Assembly: GCA_902771155.1 (NCBI GenBank)
Contig: CACXVS010000029.1
Coordinates: 1 to 34,919, forward strand
Length of the DNA: 34,919 nt
From: an uncultured Prevotellaceae bacterium
Lineage (GTDB): Bacteria; Bacteroidota; Bacteroidia; Bacteroidales; Bacteroidaceae
Reading direction: 5' to 3'
The position numbers were made by a program, and so were the translations under genes. Below the pieces are notes generated by a model that made no database searches, was not told the DNA's origin, and saw nothing but the letters and a program-made list of their open reading frames with translations. This document shows positions 1-7,020 of this stretch, one piece after another (within the stretch, counting starts at the first letter, position 1; every line of letters starts with the position of its first letter).

Positions 1-78
1 CAGGGGCGGTCGGCCAAACCACGGCAAAACATGCCGGGCCAGCTAAAGACGTGTCGATAGTGTCAAATCTGAGGTCAA

Positions 79-86
79 CAAAGTTA
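79..86 (-). promoter_or_regulatory. Possible -7 box pointing out of the window
   Basis: Read on the minus strand this is TAACTTTG, which fits the Bacteroidetes -7 consensus TAnnTTTG. It would start transcription near position 72, heading left out of the window. No clear -33 element was found and no start codon for a served gene is visible in the first 70 bases. I see no other gene or element in 1-110. Confidence 0.25.
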
Positions 87-110
87 ATAGACACTACACT
101 AAGAGAGTGT

Positions 111-137
111 GCAGGCGGACCACGGCAGTCCGCCTGC
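111..137 (-). terminator. Hairpin downstream of the small secreted gene
   Basis: A perfect 10-bp GC-rich stem (GCAGGCGGAC at 111-120 against GTCCGCCTGC at 128-137) with a 7-base loop. It lies 24 bases beyond the stop of the minus-strand gene ending at 162. There is no clean U-run on either side, so it may be a terminator or only an mRNA 3'-end stabiliser. Confidence 0.5.
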
Positions 138-161
138 CACTCAAGTTACAGAAAAGGGGTG

Positions 162-536
162 TCAGTCGTCCTCGACGGTGATCTCGTACTGGTCGATGAT
201 GCCGTCGGCAGTCGAGAGTGTCAGGATGTACGTGCCCACATTGAGGAAGCTAAGGCAGTCGGTGTAGCTCTGCCCCGCACCCAGCGACACTGTTGTGTCG
301 AGATACGTCACGCCATTAGCCGTGATGCTAATCTCCAGCCCCGAGATGGGATCGATGGGAGTAATGGTAAGATCACCAGTATAGTAATCTAGACCAAAGG
401 CTATCTGAATAATGACAGTGCTCCTAACTGGAAATTTGGGTGGAAGTTTCACTTTGTCATATTCATAATAATCAGCGAACACTTGTGATGGCAACAAAAA
501 AAGTCCCAACAGTAAAGTAAAAAAAAGTTTCTTCAT
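162..536 (-). CDS. Small secreted protein, DUF3244-like
   Basis: A 124-residue protein with a clear signal peptide: a KK n-region, a Leu/Phe-rich core and a VFA-D cleavage site near residue 21. The mature part, about 100 residues, is rich in Thr, Ile and Gly and looks like one beta-sandwich domain. Its closing pattern (YILTLSTADG followed by an alternating hydrophobic strand) resembles the DUF3244 / Ig-like small secreted proteins common in Prevotella and Bacteroides. No catalytic residues can be pointed to. It should be exported to the periplasm or cell surface. A -7 box at 566-573 gives it its own transcript, and a hairpin lies downstream. The function is unknown; the family call rests on overall resemblance only. 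Confidence 0.75.
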   Translation of the reverse strand: MKKLFFTLLLGLFLLPSQVFADYYEYDKVKLPPKFPVRSTVIIQIAFGLDYYTGDLTITPIDPISGLEISITANGVTYLDTTVSLGAGQSYTDCLSFLNVGTYILTLSTADGIIDQYEITVEDD

Positions 537-565
537 TTTCTTTTGGTTTTAAAAATTCGACACCG

Positions 566-573
566 CAAAGGTA
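566..573 (-). promoter_or_regulatory. -7 box for the small secreted gene
   Basis: The minus strand reads TACCTTTG, matching TAnnTTTG. The predicted transcription start is near 560, giving a leader of about 25 A/T-rich bases before the ATG at 536. The -33 element is not convincing. The remaining intergenic bases up to the plus-strand promoter at 760 show nothing else. Confidence 0.6.
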
Positions 574-759
574 TGTCGATCACGAAAAAATGAGGAATAA
601 AACGTGTTTCGCTTTTTTGAGGCCGTAAATAATTGGATTACAAAGAAGTAGCATCTTTTATACTAAAGAAAGTGTTGATTTCCGAAACAAGAATTTAACA
701 ATTATTTATTCATAATCTGACATAGGCTGCTCATTTACTTAAAAAAAGACCACAATAAC

Positions 760-790
760 TTGCATTTATGAGTTTAAATATATATCTTTG
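760..790 (+). promoter_or_regulatory. Promoter of the TPR/HTH gene, near-leaderless
   Basis: TTGC at 760-763, then 19 bases, then TATCTTTG at 783-790. Both elements match the Bacteroidetes sigma-factor consensus. The -7 box ends only 8 bases before the ATG at 799, so the mRNA should begin within a few bases of the start codon. Confidence 0.75.
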
Positions 791-798
791 CATCCAAT

Positions 799-2373
799 AT
801 GAAGAAGATCATTTACCTATTACTACTGCTGTTCCTGATGACAGGTTGCTTCGAAAAAAGTATGACTGAACAACTGAACGATATTGATTCGTTGGTGGTC
901 AGTGAACAATATGATTCTGCTTATGCAAGAATAATGAAGATAGACATGTCTAAACTAACAAATCGTGATGATTCGGCTCGATATTATCTTCTTATTGTTC
1001 AGACATGTATCCTGACTCAGCATCCCGATACATCAGCAATGCTTGATCGTTTTGTAATACCATATTTTAATAAGGTGGGGAATCATGATAAATTGGCAGA
1101 ATCGTATTATTATAAAGCATACAGAAAAGTAATGCAAAATAATATTCCTGATGCAACCTATTATTATAAAGCAGCAGAAGAACAAGCAGATTATACAACG
1201 AATACACATCTCCATTATAAAATCTTAGAAAGTCTTTCAGCTATAAACGAACTGAGCGGGAACCACATATTGCAACTGAATTATGCAAAAAAAGCACTCT
1301 CAAAAGCTCAAACTTTTGGAAACAAAGATAAAGAAGCGTATGCTTATCTTTGGGTTTCTTCGGCTTACATGGAATTAAAGAAAAAAGATAGTGCAATTGC
1401 ATATATCAACAAGATGATTCCATTAATAGGAAACGTCAAAAAGGAAGACCGACCTACTTTCTTAGTTAATGCAGCATATACCCTCAAACATACATCGCCT
1501 GATTCTGCAAAGTTTTATTTGAGAGAGGCATTAGCTCAGGAGGAGTCATCGGTAACTATGCAACATTTGGCAGACATCTATAGGTTAGAGGGGAATCTTG
1601 ATGAAGCTTATCGACTTTGGATAAAGGCTCTTTCAGTTAATGACGGTATTCCGAAAGACATTATTCTTCAGAACATTCTTCAATACGACATGGACCACGG
1701 CAAGACCGAAAACATATGTAAGACAGTAGATGAGATTATTCATGTCAAGGACAGTATGCTGAACAGTTTTAAAAACGATACAATCAAAGATCTGCAACTG
1801 CGCTTTGACAAGGAGGTGGCCTTACGACAACAGGAACAGATAACTGGTAAATGGCAGAAGGGAGTGCTTGCGACCGTCATCATTGTGGTGTTGCTATACG
1901 CGTACATTATTATTAGACGTATGCTGGAGAAAATGAAAATGCAAGAGGCTCAGATGCAAATTAACCACTATATGAATCAGATACGTAATCTAGAGGCTTC
2001 AGGTAAAGAATCAGAAGAAGCAATTACCAAGTTGAACAAACAAATGAAAGACTATTTGGGAAAGAAAGCACCTAATTTGCTAAAAGGCTGTTTGTATTAT
2101 GAACAGATCAAAGAAAACCAGATTACACAACTCCTTAAAGATGGTTGGCATAAAAAGGAAGAGCAATTGTTTATTGACTACTATGAAGCCATAGACTACG
2201 AGACGATCAACAGGTTGAGAAAAGCCAAAAGGAGAGAGGATTTAACAACCCATCAACTATGTTTCCTGTTATTGGTGGAAATGGGAAAAAGTAAGAAAGA
2301 AATAGCTGCCTTATTCAACATCAAAGAGAGAAGCATTGATACGCTGATCACCAGGACTAAGGCTATCGAATAA
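799..2373 (+). CDS. TPR lipoprotein with transmembrane segment and C-terminal HTH
   Basis: A 524-residue protein. Residues 1-17 form a lipoprotein signal ending in a lipobox with Cys17 (LMTGC). About 25-340 is helical and TPR-like, with repeated A-Y-x-x-K-A patterns. About 355-374 is a strongly hydrophobic membrane span followed by RR. A charged coiled coil covers 375-425, and 483-524 looks like a LuxR/sigma-region-4 type helix-turn-helix (KSKKEIAALFNIKERSID). Bacteroidetes encode many TPR-TM-HTH proteins of this plan, thought to act as one-component membrane regulators. Inference: the TPR part lies in the periplasm and the HTH in the cytoplasm. The lipobox rules out a later start. The gene is AT-rich compared with the housekeeping genes to the right. 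Its target is unknown; the neighbouring secreted-protein genes are candidates. Confidence 0.8.
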   Translation: MKKIIYLLLLLFLMTGCFEKSMTEQLNDIDSLVVSEQYDSAYARIMKIDMSKLTNRDDSARYYLLIVQTCILTQHPDTSAMLDRFVIPYFNKVGNHDKLAESYYYKAYRKVMQNNIPDATYYYKAAEEQADYTTNTHLHYKILESLSAINELSGNHILQLNYAKKALSKAQTFGNKDKEAYAYLWVSSAYMELKKKDSAIAYINKMIPLIGNVKKEDRPTFLVNAAYTLKHTSPDSAKFYLREALAQEESSVTMQHLADIYRLEGNLDEAYRLWIKALSVNDGIPKDIILQNILQYDMDHGKTENICKTVDEIIHVKDSMLNSFKNDTIKDLQLRFDKEVALRQQEQITGKWQKGVLATVIIVVLLYAYIIIRRMLEKMKMQEAQMQINHYMNQIRNLEASGKESEEAITKLNKQMKDYLGKKAPNLLKGCLYYEQIKENQITQLLKDGWHKKEEQLFIDYYEAIDYETINRLRKAKRREDLTTHQLCFLLLVEMGKSKKEIAALFNIKERSIDTLITRTKAIE

Positions 2374-2496
2374 TGCTCAGCTCATATTCTCTCCCATAGG
2401 ATAAGAACGATTGCGAATGCAAAACTACAAAATTTATTCCATCTTACCATCAGTTGTTTACTATATTTAAGACTTTTGGGCTAAATAAAAACACTT

Positions 2497-2526
2497 CGTT
2501 CGTTTCAGTAATGCCAGAAACGAGCG
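2497..2526. terminator. Hairpin after the TPR/HTH gene
   Basis: A 10-bp stem with one G-T pair (CGTTCGTTTC at 2497-2506 against GAAACGAGCG at 2517-2526) and a 10-base loop. It lies 124 bases after the stop at 2373 and upstream of the next promoter. There is no U-run, so the terminator role is uncertain. The rest of 2374-2590 holds no gene that I can see. Confidence 0.35.
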
Positions 2527-2591
2527 TCATTATTCCTCTAACTATTTCATTATCAATACATTGTTAGCTATAAAAATGAAACACATAATTC

Positions 2592-2622
2592 TTGCTTTGT
2601 TTGAATAAAAAACTTATCTTTG
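2592..2622 (+). promoter_or_regulatory. Promoter of the first tail-bearing secreted gene
   Basis: TTGC at 2592-2595, a 19-base spacer, then TATCTTTG at 2615-2622. The geometry is the same as for the promoter at 760-790. Transcription should start near 2627, leaving an A-rich leader of about 25 bases before the ATG at 2653. Confidence 0.75.
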
Positions 2623-2652
2623 CCCCCGAAATCATTTTAAAACAAAAAGCGT

Positions 2653-3333
2653 ATGAAAAAATCAACTTATCATTATGGAATTATGAACAAACATGTTATA
2701 TTAATTATACTATTGATGATGTCTATTGGCATTTCTGCTCAGTCTGAACCAGAAAGATATGTTTATTTCACAAAAGGACATCGAGCTACCATTATATTAC
2801 CGATAACACCAGATGCAAATAAAGGTAAATACTATAGGCTGGACAGATGTGAAGAAAGCCAGATTATATTTGTGGAAGAATCGCATCCTAAAGCTCGAGT
2901 CCCCTATATCATTGTGCCTAAGGAGGATTTCTGTATTGATTTGAGCACTCTTGGTTTGGAAGGAGACTTACTTGGTGAGGTTGCAATAAACGGAATATCA
3001 TTCATTGGATATAGTCATACTGATTATGTCGGATGTAGAGATGGTTATTATTACATGTTGATAGATGACACACCGGATTGCCTTAAAGAAGGAGATAATA
3101 ATGATTGTCCTATAATTGGCGCATTGCGCGCTTATATTGAAATAGACTGGAGAATATATCCAGGGGAGGAAATAGAAACAATAACTTTAAAAGACAATAC
3201 CACATACATGGGACATCACTCCAATCAATTACTAAACGGAGCAAGGTGTATCTACAACCTCAAAGGTGTCCGCGTAGATGAGCCTAAGAAAGGCATATAT
3301 ATCCAAAACAGGAAGAAGTTAATAGTTAAATAG
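2653..3333 (+). CDS. Secreted protein of unknown function with conserved C-terminal tail
   Basis: A 226-residue protein. A signal peptide ends at ISAQ (residue 30). An ATG at 2683 (residue 11) would give a more typical signal length and is a real alternative start. The central part is mixed charged/aromatic and not recognised; it contains several Cys and a DNNDC stretch. The last ~28 residues (YNLKG, then KKGIYIQN and KKLIVK) form a tail seen on many Prevotella secreted proteins. The following gene has the same tail, and a remnant lies at 4899-4979. The tail resembles a short type IX secretion/sorting signal, but this is inference from the pattern. The gene has its own promoter and AT-rich codon use. 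Confidence 0.75.
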   Translation: MKKSTYHYGIMNKHVILIILLMMSIGISAQSEPERYVYFTKGHRATIILPITPDANKGKYYRLDRCEESQIIFVEESHPKARVPYIIVPKEDFCIDLSTLGLEGDLLGEVAINGISFIGYSHTDYVGCRDGYYYMLIDDTPDCLKEGDNNDCPIIGALRAYIEIDWRIYPGEEIETITLKDNTTYMGHHSNQLLNGARCIYNLKGVRVDEPKKGIYIQNRKKLIVK

Positions 3334-3367
3334 TCAGAAGTCTTATGAAACGTATCGATATTTTTCT

Positions 3368-3375
3368 TATCTTTG
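3368..3375 (+). promoter_or_regulatory. -7 box for the BspA-like gene
   Basis: TATCTTTG, a full match to TAnnTTTG. It predicts a transcript starting near 3380. This makes the ATG at 3402 the usable start and puts the in-frame ATG at 3345 upstream of the mRNA. No good -33 element is visible. Confidence 0.6.
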
Positions 3376-3401
3376 CAGCGATTAGTTATAAATTAATAGA
3401 T

Positions 3402-4796
3402 ATGAGAAGATTTTTTATAATTCTATTGATAGCTTTAGTGCCGGCGATGTCGTTCGGGCAGGAATATGAGCCGTTGCTGAAAGAAGGCAAGACGTGGAAA
3501 TATACTCACAGTCAGCCATTTTCGGAAGATTATTATAATTTCTCCCTTGTAGTCAGGGGAGATACAACCATCAACGACCTCACTTACAAAAAGATATACG
3601 ACGTCAGTACCGATGCCTATCAGTACGCCCTGCGTGAGGAAGGGAAGAAGGTCTATTACATATTCTGGACCAAAGATACACCCCAGCTTATCTATGACTT
3701 CGGCAAGGAAGCAGGGGAGATTGTCAGTGAGGTAGAGGATAAGGACGGCAAAACCGTTCTCAGGGTTCTTGCGGTTGATGCCATCAAGTATGGCGACCGT
3801 CTCTTGCACAGGATGGAGGTCGTGGAAGAGTATTTGGAGAATGATCAGGTTATCGGGTCGGGTAATGGTATCTGGATAGAAGGCTTGGGAAGTTCCTGCG
3901 GTTTGGTAAGTCCCGTCCAGTTACCTGGTAATAATGACACCTTCTATTCCTGCCAGATAGGTGATGACATGTTGGGCGAGAACGAGCTGTTTTTTGGGGC
4001 AAAGAGCCTAGATGGGAAGAAGGTGGCTTGTGACGGATTGAGGTATTATCTATTCCAAGATACCGATAAAGCGGCTATAGACGAAGGGAACACATGGTCG
4101 GGAGAGTTGGAACTTCCGTCTGAAATCAGTTATACGTCTGTTTTCAATTTTAAAGGAGAGGAGGTCTATCATGTAAACGGCATTAGTCACAAGGCATTCC
4201 AAGACTGTAAGGAGTTAACAAAGGTAAGGATTCCAAAAGAAATAGAAAACATCATAACTTATGTTCTTTCGGTCGATGAAATGGTAGGAAGTGTTCCTGA
4301 TGACATGAATCCATTCAAAGGATGTACGGCACTTGAATCCATAGAGGTGGATGAAGACAATCCGGCCCTGAAATCCGTAGATGGTATATTATTTAATAAG
4401 GATGGCTCAAAACTATATGCCTACCCAGCAGGTAAGAAGGCAGATTCGTATGTCGTGCCAGAGGATGTCACTTGGGTTGGAATGAATGCTTTCAATGGTT
4501 GTACATTGGATGCTTTGGTTATCAGGGGGATCTTAGACAGTAGTTGTATGAGTCAATCTCTTTTCCGTGGTCTTAACGAATCAGCTAAGTTATATGTTCA
4601 ATCCTCGGAGATGGATCGGTATAAGGACATATTCCCCGGCACCATTCTTCCGTTGGAAGATTATCAATCAGGCATACAAGCACCGACATCCTTAAAAGAT
4701 CAGTCACATCCGATCTACAACCTCAATGGTCAGCGCATAGATCAGCCCAAGATGGGTATATATATCCAGAATAGCAAGAAAGTCGTTGTGAGATAA
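3402..4796 (+). CDS. Secreted BspA-like leucine-rich-repeat protein with C-terminal tail
   Basis: A 464-residue protein from the ATG at 3402. The in-frame ATG at 3345 is rejected because the -7 box at 3368-3375 lies inside that extension, and because MRRFFIILLIALVPAMSFGQ is a clean signal peptide. Residues ~20-210 form an unrecognised, probably beta-rich domain with GKTW and DTTINDLTYKKIYD stretches common in Prevotella surface proteins. From about 260 it carries BspA/TpLRR-type repeat pieces: HKAFQDCKELTKVRIP, GCTALESIEVDEDNPALKSVDGILFN split over units, and MNAFNGC. BspA-like proteins are typically surface adhesins or carbohydrate-associated. It ends in the same tail as the preceding gene (YNLNGQR, then GIYIQNSKKVVV). 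Likely surface-exposed; the partner is unknown. Confidence 0.78.
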   Translation: MRRFFIILLIALVPAMSFGQEYEPLLKEGKTWKYTHSQPFSEDYYNFSLVVRGDTTINDLTYKKIYDVSTDAYQYALREEGKKVYYIFWTKDTPQLIYDFGKEAGEIVSEVEDKDGKTVLRVLAVDAIKYGDRLLHRMEVVEEYLENDQVIGSGNGIWIEGLGSSCGLVSPVQLPGNNDTFYSCQIGDDMLGENELFFGAKSLDGKKVACDGLRYYLFQDTDKAAIDEGNTWSGELELPSEISYTSVFNFKGEEVYHVNGISHKAFQDCKELTKVRIPKEIENIITYVLSVDEMVGSVPDDMNPFKGCTALESIEVDEDNPALKSVDGILFNKDGSKLYAYPAGKKADSYVVPEDVTWVGMNAFNGCTLDALVIRGILDSSCMSQSLFRGLNESAKLYVQSSEMDRYKDIFPGTILPLEDYQSGIQAPTSLKDQSHPIYNLNGQRIDQPKMGIYIQNSKKVVVR

Positions 4797-4853
4797 AGAC
4801 AATGTTAGTCATTTATAATCCTATTTTTTACGCTCATTGTTCTTTGCTTATAG

Positions 4854-4997
4854 CTTCCACGGCTTTTGCCTAATCGGGGTGGACAACAGTCTGGCAAGAT
4901 GTATAATCTGAACGGCAGGCAGATCACAGAGCCCCGAAAGGGTATCTTTATCCAGAATAGCAAGAAAGTCGTTCTCAAATCCTGTAATCTGTGTTAA
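4854..4997 (+). pseudogene. Orphan C-terminal tail remnant
   Basis: The open frame between stops at 4851 and 4995 reads ...YNLNGRQITEPRKGIFIQNS then KKVVLK and a few extra residues. This is the same C-terminal tail as in the two genes upstream, but it has no attached protein. A 24-base stretch (4950-4973) is identical to the tail of the gene ending at 4796. It is best read as the 3' stump of a deleted tandem copy, or as a recombined cassette end. An ATG at 4899 exists, but there is no promoter or signal peptide to suggest expression. Confidence 0.6.
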
Positions 4998-5001
4998 TAA
5001 G

Positions 5002-5042
5002 AAACAATAAAGGCTTGCGATGATTGCAAGCCTTTATTGTTT
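5002..5042. terminator. Perfect 17-bp bidirectional terminator hairpin
   Basis: The left arm 5002-5018 and right arm 5026-5042 are perfectly complementary (17 bp, core AAAGGCTTGC) around a 7-base loop. A-rich and T-rich ends allow it to work on both strands. It stops transcripts from the left genes and, on the minus strand, the tRNA-Val/mutL transcript. The right arm ends one base before the tRNA CCA. Confidence 0.85.
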
Positions 5043-5045
5043 TGG

Positions 5046-5120
5046 TGGGCGCTGACGGATTCGAACCGCCGACCCTCTGCTTGTAAGGCAGATGCTCTAA
5101 ACCAGCTGAGCTAAGCGCCC
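5046..5120 (-). tRNA. tRNA-Val (anticodon UAC)
   Basis: The minus strand folds as a full cloverleaf: a 7-bp acceptor stem GGGCGCT/AGCGCCC, a D arm GCTC...GAGC, an anticodon stem TCTGC/GCAGA around CTTACAA (anticodon TAC, reading GUA and related Val codons), a 5-base variable loop, a T arm GGCGG-TTCGAAT-CCGTC, and discriminator A. The CCA end is encoded at 5045-5043. It lies downstream of mutL on the same strand and probably has its own promoter (5138-5145). Confidence 0.97.
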
Positions 5121-5137
5121 CTTTTTGTAAGCGGGTG

Positions 5138-5145
5138 CAAAGGTA
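5138..5145 (-). promoter_or_regulatory. -7 box for tRNA-Val
   Basis: The minus strand reads TACCTTTG, 18 bases upstream of the mature tRNA 5' end and just downstream of the mutL stop. The tRNA can therefore be made without read-through from mutL. No strong -33 element is seen. Confidence 0.55.
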
Positions 5146-5214
5146 CGACGAATTATTGAGAATAAAGAAGGGTTGGCCGTGAAATCGTTATACTTTGACA
5201 CTTTTTAACCTTTG

Positions 5215-7020
5215 TCAGCCTAAAAGGTGCTCTATATCGGTCTGAGGCAGGATGCAGAGGATGGCTTTCCCGTCGGGGGTGTAGTTCACATTGGAACAAC
5301 TGAAAAGATCGTTGATGAGCCGTTCCATCTCGTCGTTGGTGAGCACCTGACCATAGGGAATAGCCGCACTGCGAGCCAGACTCAGGGCGAGACGGGCATG
5401 GACATCGGAAGACTGTGTGCCCTCTGCGGCATCGGCCACCAACTGCTGGACCAGGTTGGCGGGATCGAGGCCTTCGAGACCTGCAGGCATGCCATTGACG
5501 GCAAAGCTGTTGCCACCCAGACTGCTCACATCGAAGCCCATCTTGGTAAGGTCGGGCAGAATGTGCTCGAGGGTAACGGCGTCGGAGGGGGCCAACTGCA
5601 TGGCTTCGGGAAAGAGCTGTCGCTGGGTGTTGGCAGCATGGCTCTTAAACTGCTCCATATACTGCTCGTAACGAATGCGCACATCGGCACGGTGCTGGTC
5701 GATGATCATCAGTCCCGACTTGACGGCCGTCATCATATAGCGGCCCTTATACTGGTAATGGGAAGGTGACTTGCCAAGAAGCGTGGTCTGAGGCGACTCC
5801 TCAACAGGCGTGTCGTCGAGTGAGAAGAGGCTGCCTTGTTCCTCAGTCTGAGTGGTAATGGTATCGCCTGCACCCTCATATAGTTTTGTCCAGTCGGTAG
5901 GAACCGAGGGCTTCTTAAAGGGGTTATAGTCAGCATTATAGCTGGGCTGCGGGGGAGCCACACGACGGTTGGGATCGAAGACGGGGATGTCGGGACTGCC
6001 CTGCATGTCGAAGTCGATGGCGGGCACCTCGCAGAATTTACCCACAGCATCGCGCACTGCGGCAAGCAGGATCTGCCAGACGGCCTGTTCGTTCTGAAAC
6101 TTGATCTCGGTCTTCGTGGGGTGAATATTCACGTCGATCTCGGAAGGCTCCACCTCGAAATAGAGGAAGTAAGGCACCTGCATGCCCTCAGGCACAAGAC
6201 GGTCGTAGGCACTCTGCACGGCCTTATGGAAATAAGGATGGCGCATGAAACGGCCATTGACGAAGAAATAGTCGTGACCTCCCTTCTTGCGGGCACCCTC
6301 AGGCTTAGAGACAAAACCCGTAATGCGGCACATGGCCGTCTGCACCTCGACAGGCAGGAGGTCCTGACTATACTGACGACCAAAGACATCGGTGATGCGC
6401 TGGCGCAGGGAGCCCCGCTTGAGGTTGAGCAGTTCGGCCCCGTTATGATGGAGCGTAAAATGGATATCGGGATAGACCAGAACGATGCGCTCGAAGGCGG
6501 TGAGGATGTTGCTGAGTTCGGTGGCGTTGGACTTCAGGAACTTCCTGCGTGCAGGCACGTTGAAGAAGAGGTTATCGACCTTGAAGTTACTACCCACCGG
6601 ACAGGAGGCAGGCTCCTGAGATGAGACCTTGGAGCCGGCAATCATCAGACGGGTGCCGACCTCGTCCTCCTCACGGCGCGTCAGCAGCTCTACCTGAGCC
6701 ACTGCAGCGATAGAGGCCAGGGCCTCGCCACGGAATCCCATGGTGCGAAGGGCAAAGAGATCGTCGGCCTTGAGGATCTTGGAGGTGGCATGGCGCTCGA
6801 ACGAGAGACGGGCATCGGTCTCCGACATGCCCTTACCGTCGTCGATGACCTGGATGGAGGTCCGGCCTGCATCGACAATCAGCACATGAATAGACGTGGC
6901 ACCTGCATCGACGGCATTCTCGACCAACTCCTTGACTACGGAAGCCGGGCGCTGGATCACCTCACCAGCAGCTATCTGGTTGGCGACACTGTCGGGGAGA
7001 AGATGGATCACATCGGTCAT
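5215..7020 (-). CDS. mutL: DNA mismatch repair protein MutL
   Basis: A 601-residue ATPase that links MutS mismatch recognition to downstream repair. The N-terminal GHKL ATPase motifs are intact: E31/N35 in [16 protein letters not shown] at 60-65, RHATSKI at 76-82, GFRGEAL at 95-101. The transducer domain includes FFVNGR and DVNIHPTK. A poorly conserved linker (about 335-420) carries QGSLF at 395-399, which looks like a sliding-clamp-binding pentapeptide. The C-terminal dimerisation domain starts near 425. Its DQHA-type endonuclease motif is altered ([12 protein letters not shown], with V447 where Glu is expected), and the usual CPHGRP is replaced by TPDGKA. It overlaps the OstA-like gene by ATGA, so translation is probably coupled. 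Last protein gene of the guaB operon. Confidence 0.97.
   Translation of the reverse strand: MTDVIHLLPDSVANQIAAGEVIQRPASVVKELVENAVDAGATSIHVLIVDAGRTSIQVIDDGKGMSETDARLSFERHATSKILKADDLFALRTMGFRGEALASIAAVAQVELLTRREEDEVGTRLMIAGSKVSSQEPASCPVGSNFKVDNLFFNVPARRKFLKSNATELSNILTAFERIVLVYPDIHFTLHHNGAELLNLKRGSLRQRITDVFGRQYSQDLLPVEVQTAMCRITGFVSKPEGARKKGGHDYFFVNGRFMRHPYFHKAVQSAYDRLVPEGMQVPYFLYFEVEPSEIDVNIHPTKTEIKFQNEQAVWQILLAAVRDAVGKFCEVPAIDFDMQGSPDIPVFDPNRRVAPPQPSYNADYNPFKKPSVPTDWTKLYEGAGDTITTQTEEQGSLFSLDDTPVEESPQTTLLGKSPSHYQYKGRYMMTAVKSGLMIIDQHRADVRIRYEQYMEQFKSHAANTQRQLFPEAMQLAPSDAVTLEHILPDLTKMGFDVSSLGGNSFAVNGMPAGLEGLDPANLVQQLVADAAEGTQSSDVHARLALSLARSAAIPYGQVLTNDEMERLINDLFSCSNVNYTPDGKAILCILPQTDIEHLLG

Noticed and set aside
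22..36. Small hairpin CGGCA-AAACA-TGCCG
   Set aside because: Only a 5-bp stem near the cut edge with no gene context; too weak to call.
51..392. 113-codon frame on the plus strand at the left edge
   Set aside because: Overlaps the DUF3244-like gene in antisense, has no promoter or recognisable domain, and runs through the hairpin at 111-137.
2420..2427. Minus-strand TAGTTTTG resembling a -7 box
   Set aside because: No minus-strand gene follows it; it would run antisense into the TPR/HTH gene. Such matches are expected by chance in AT-rich spacers.
3345..3401. Upstream in-frame ATG for the BspA-like protein
   Set aside because: The -7 box lies inside this extension and the signal peptide begins properly at 3402.
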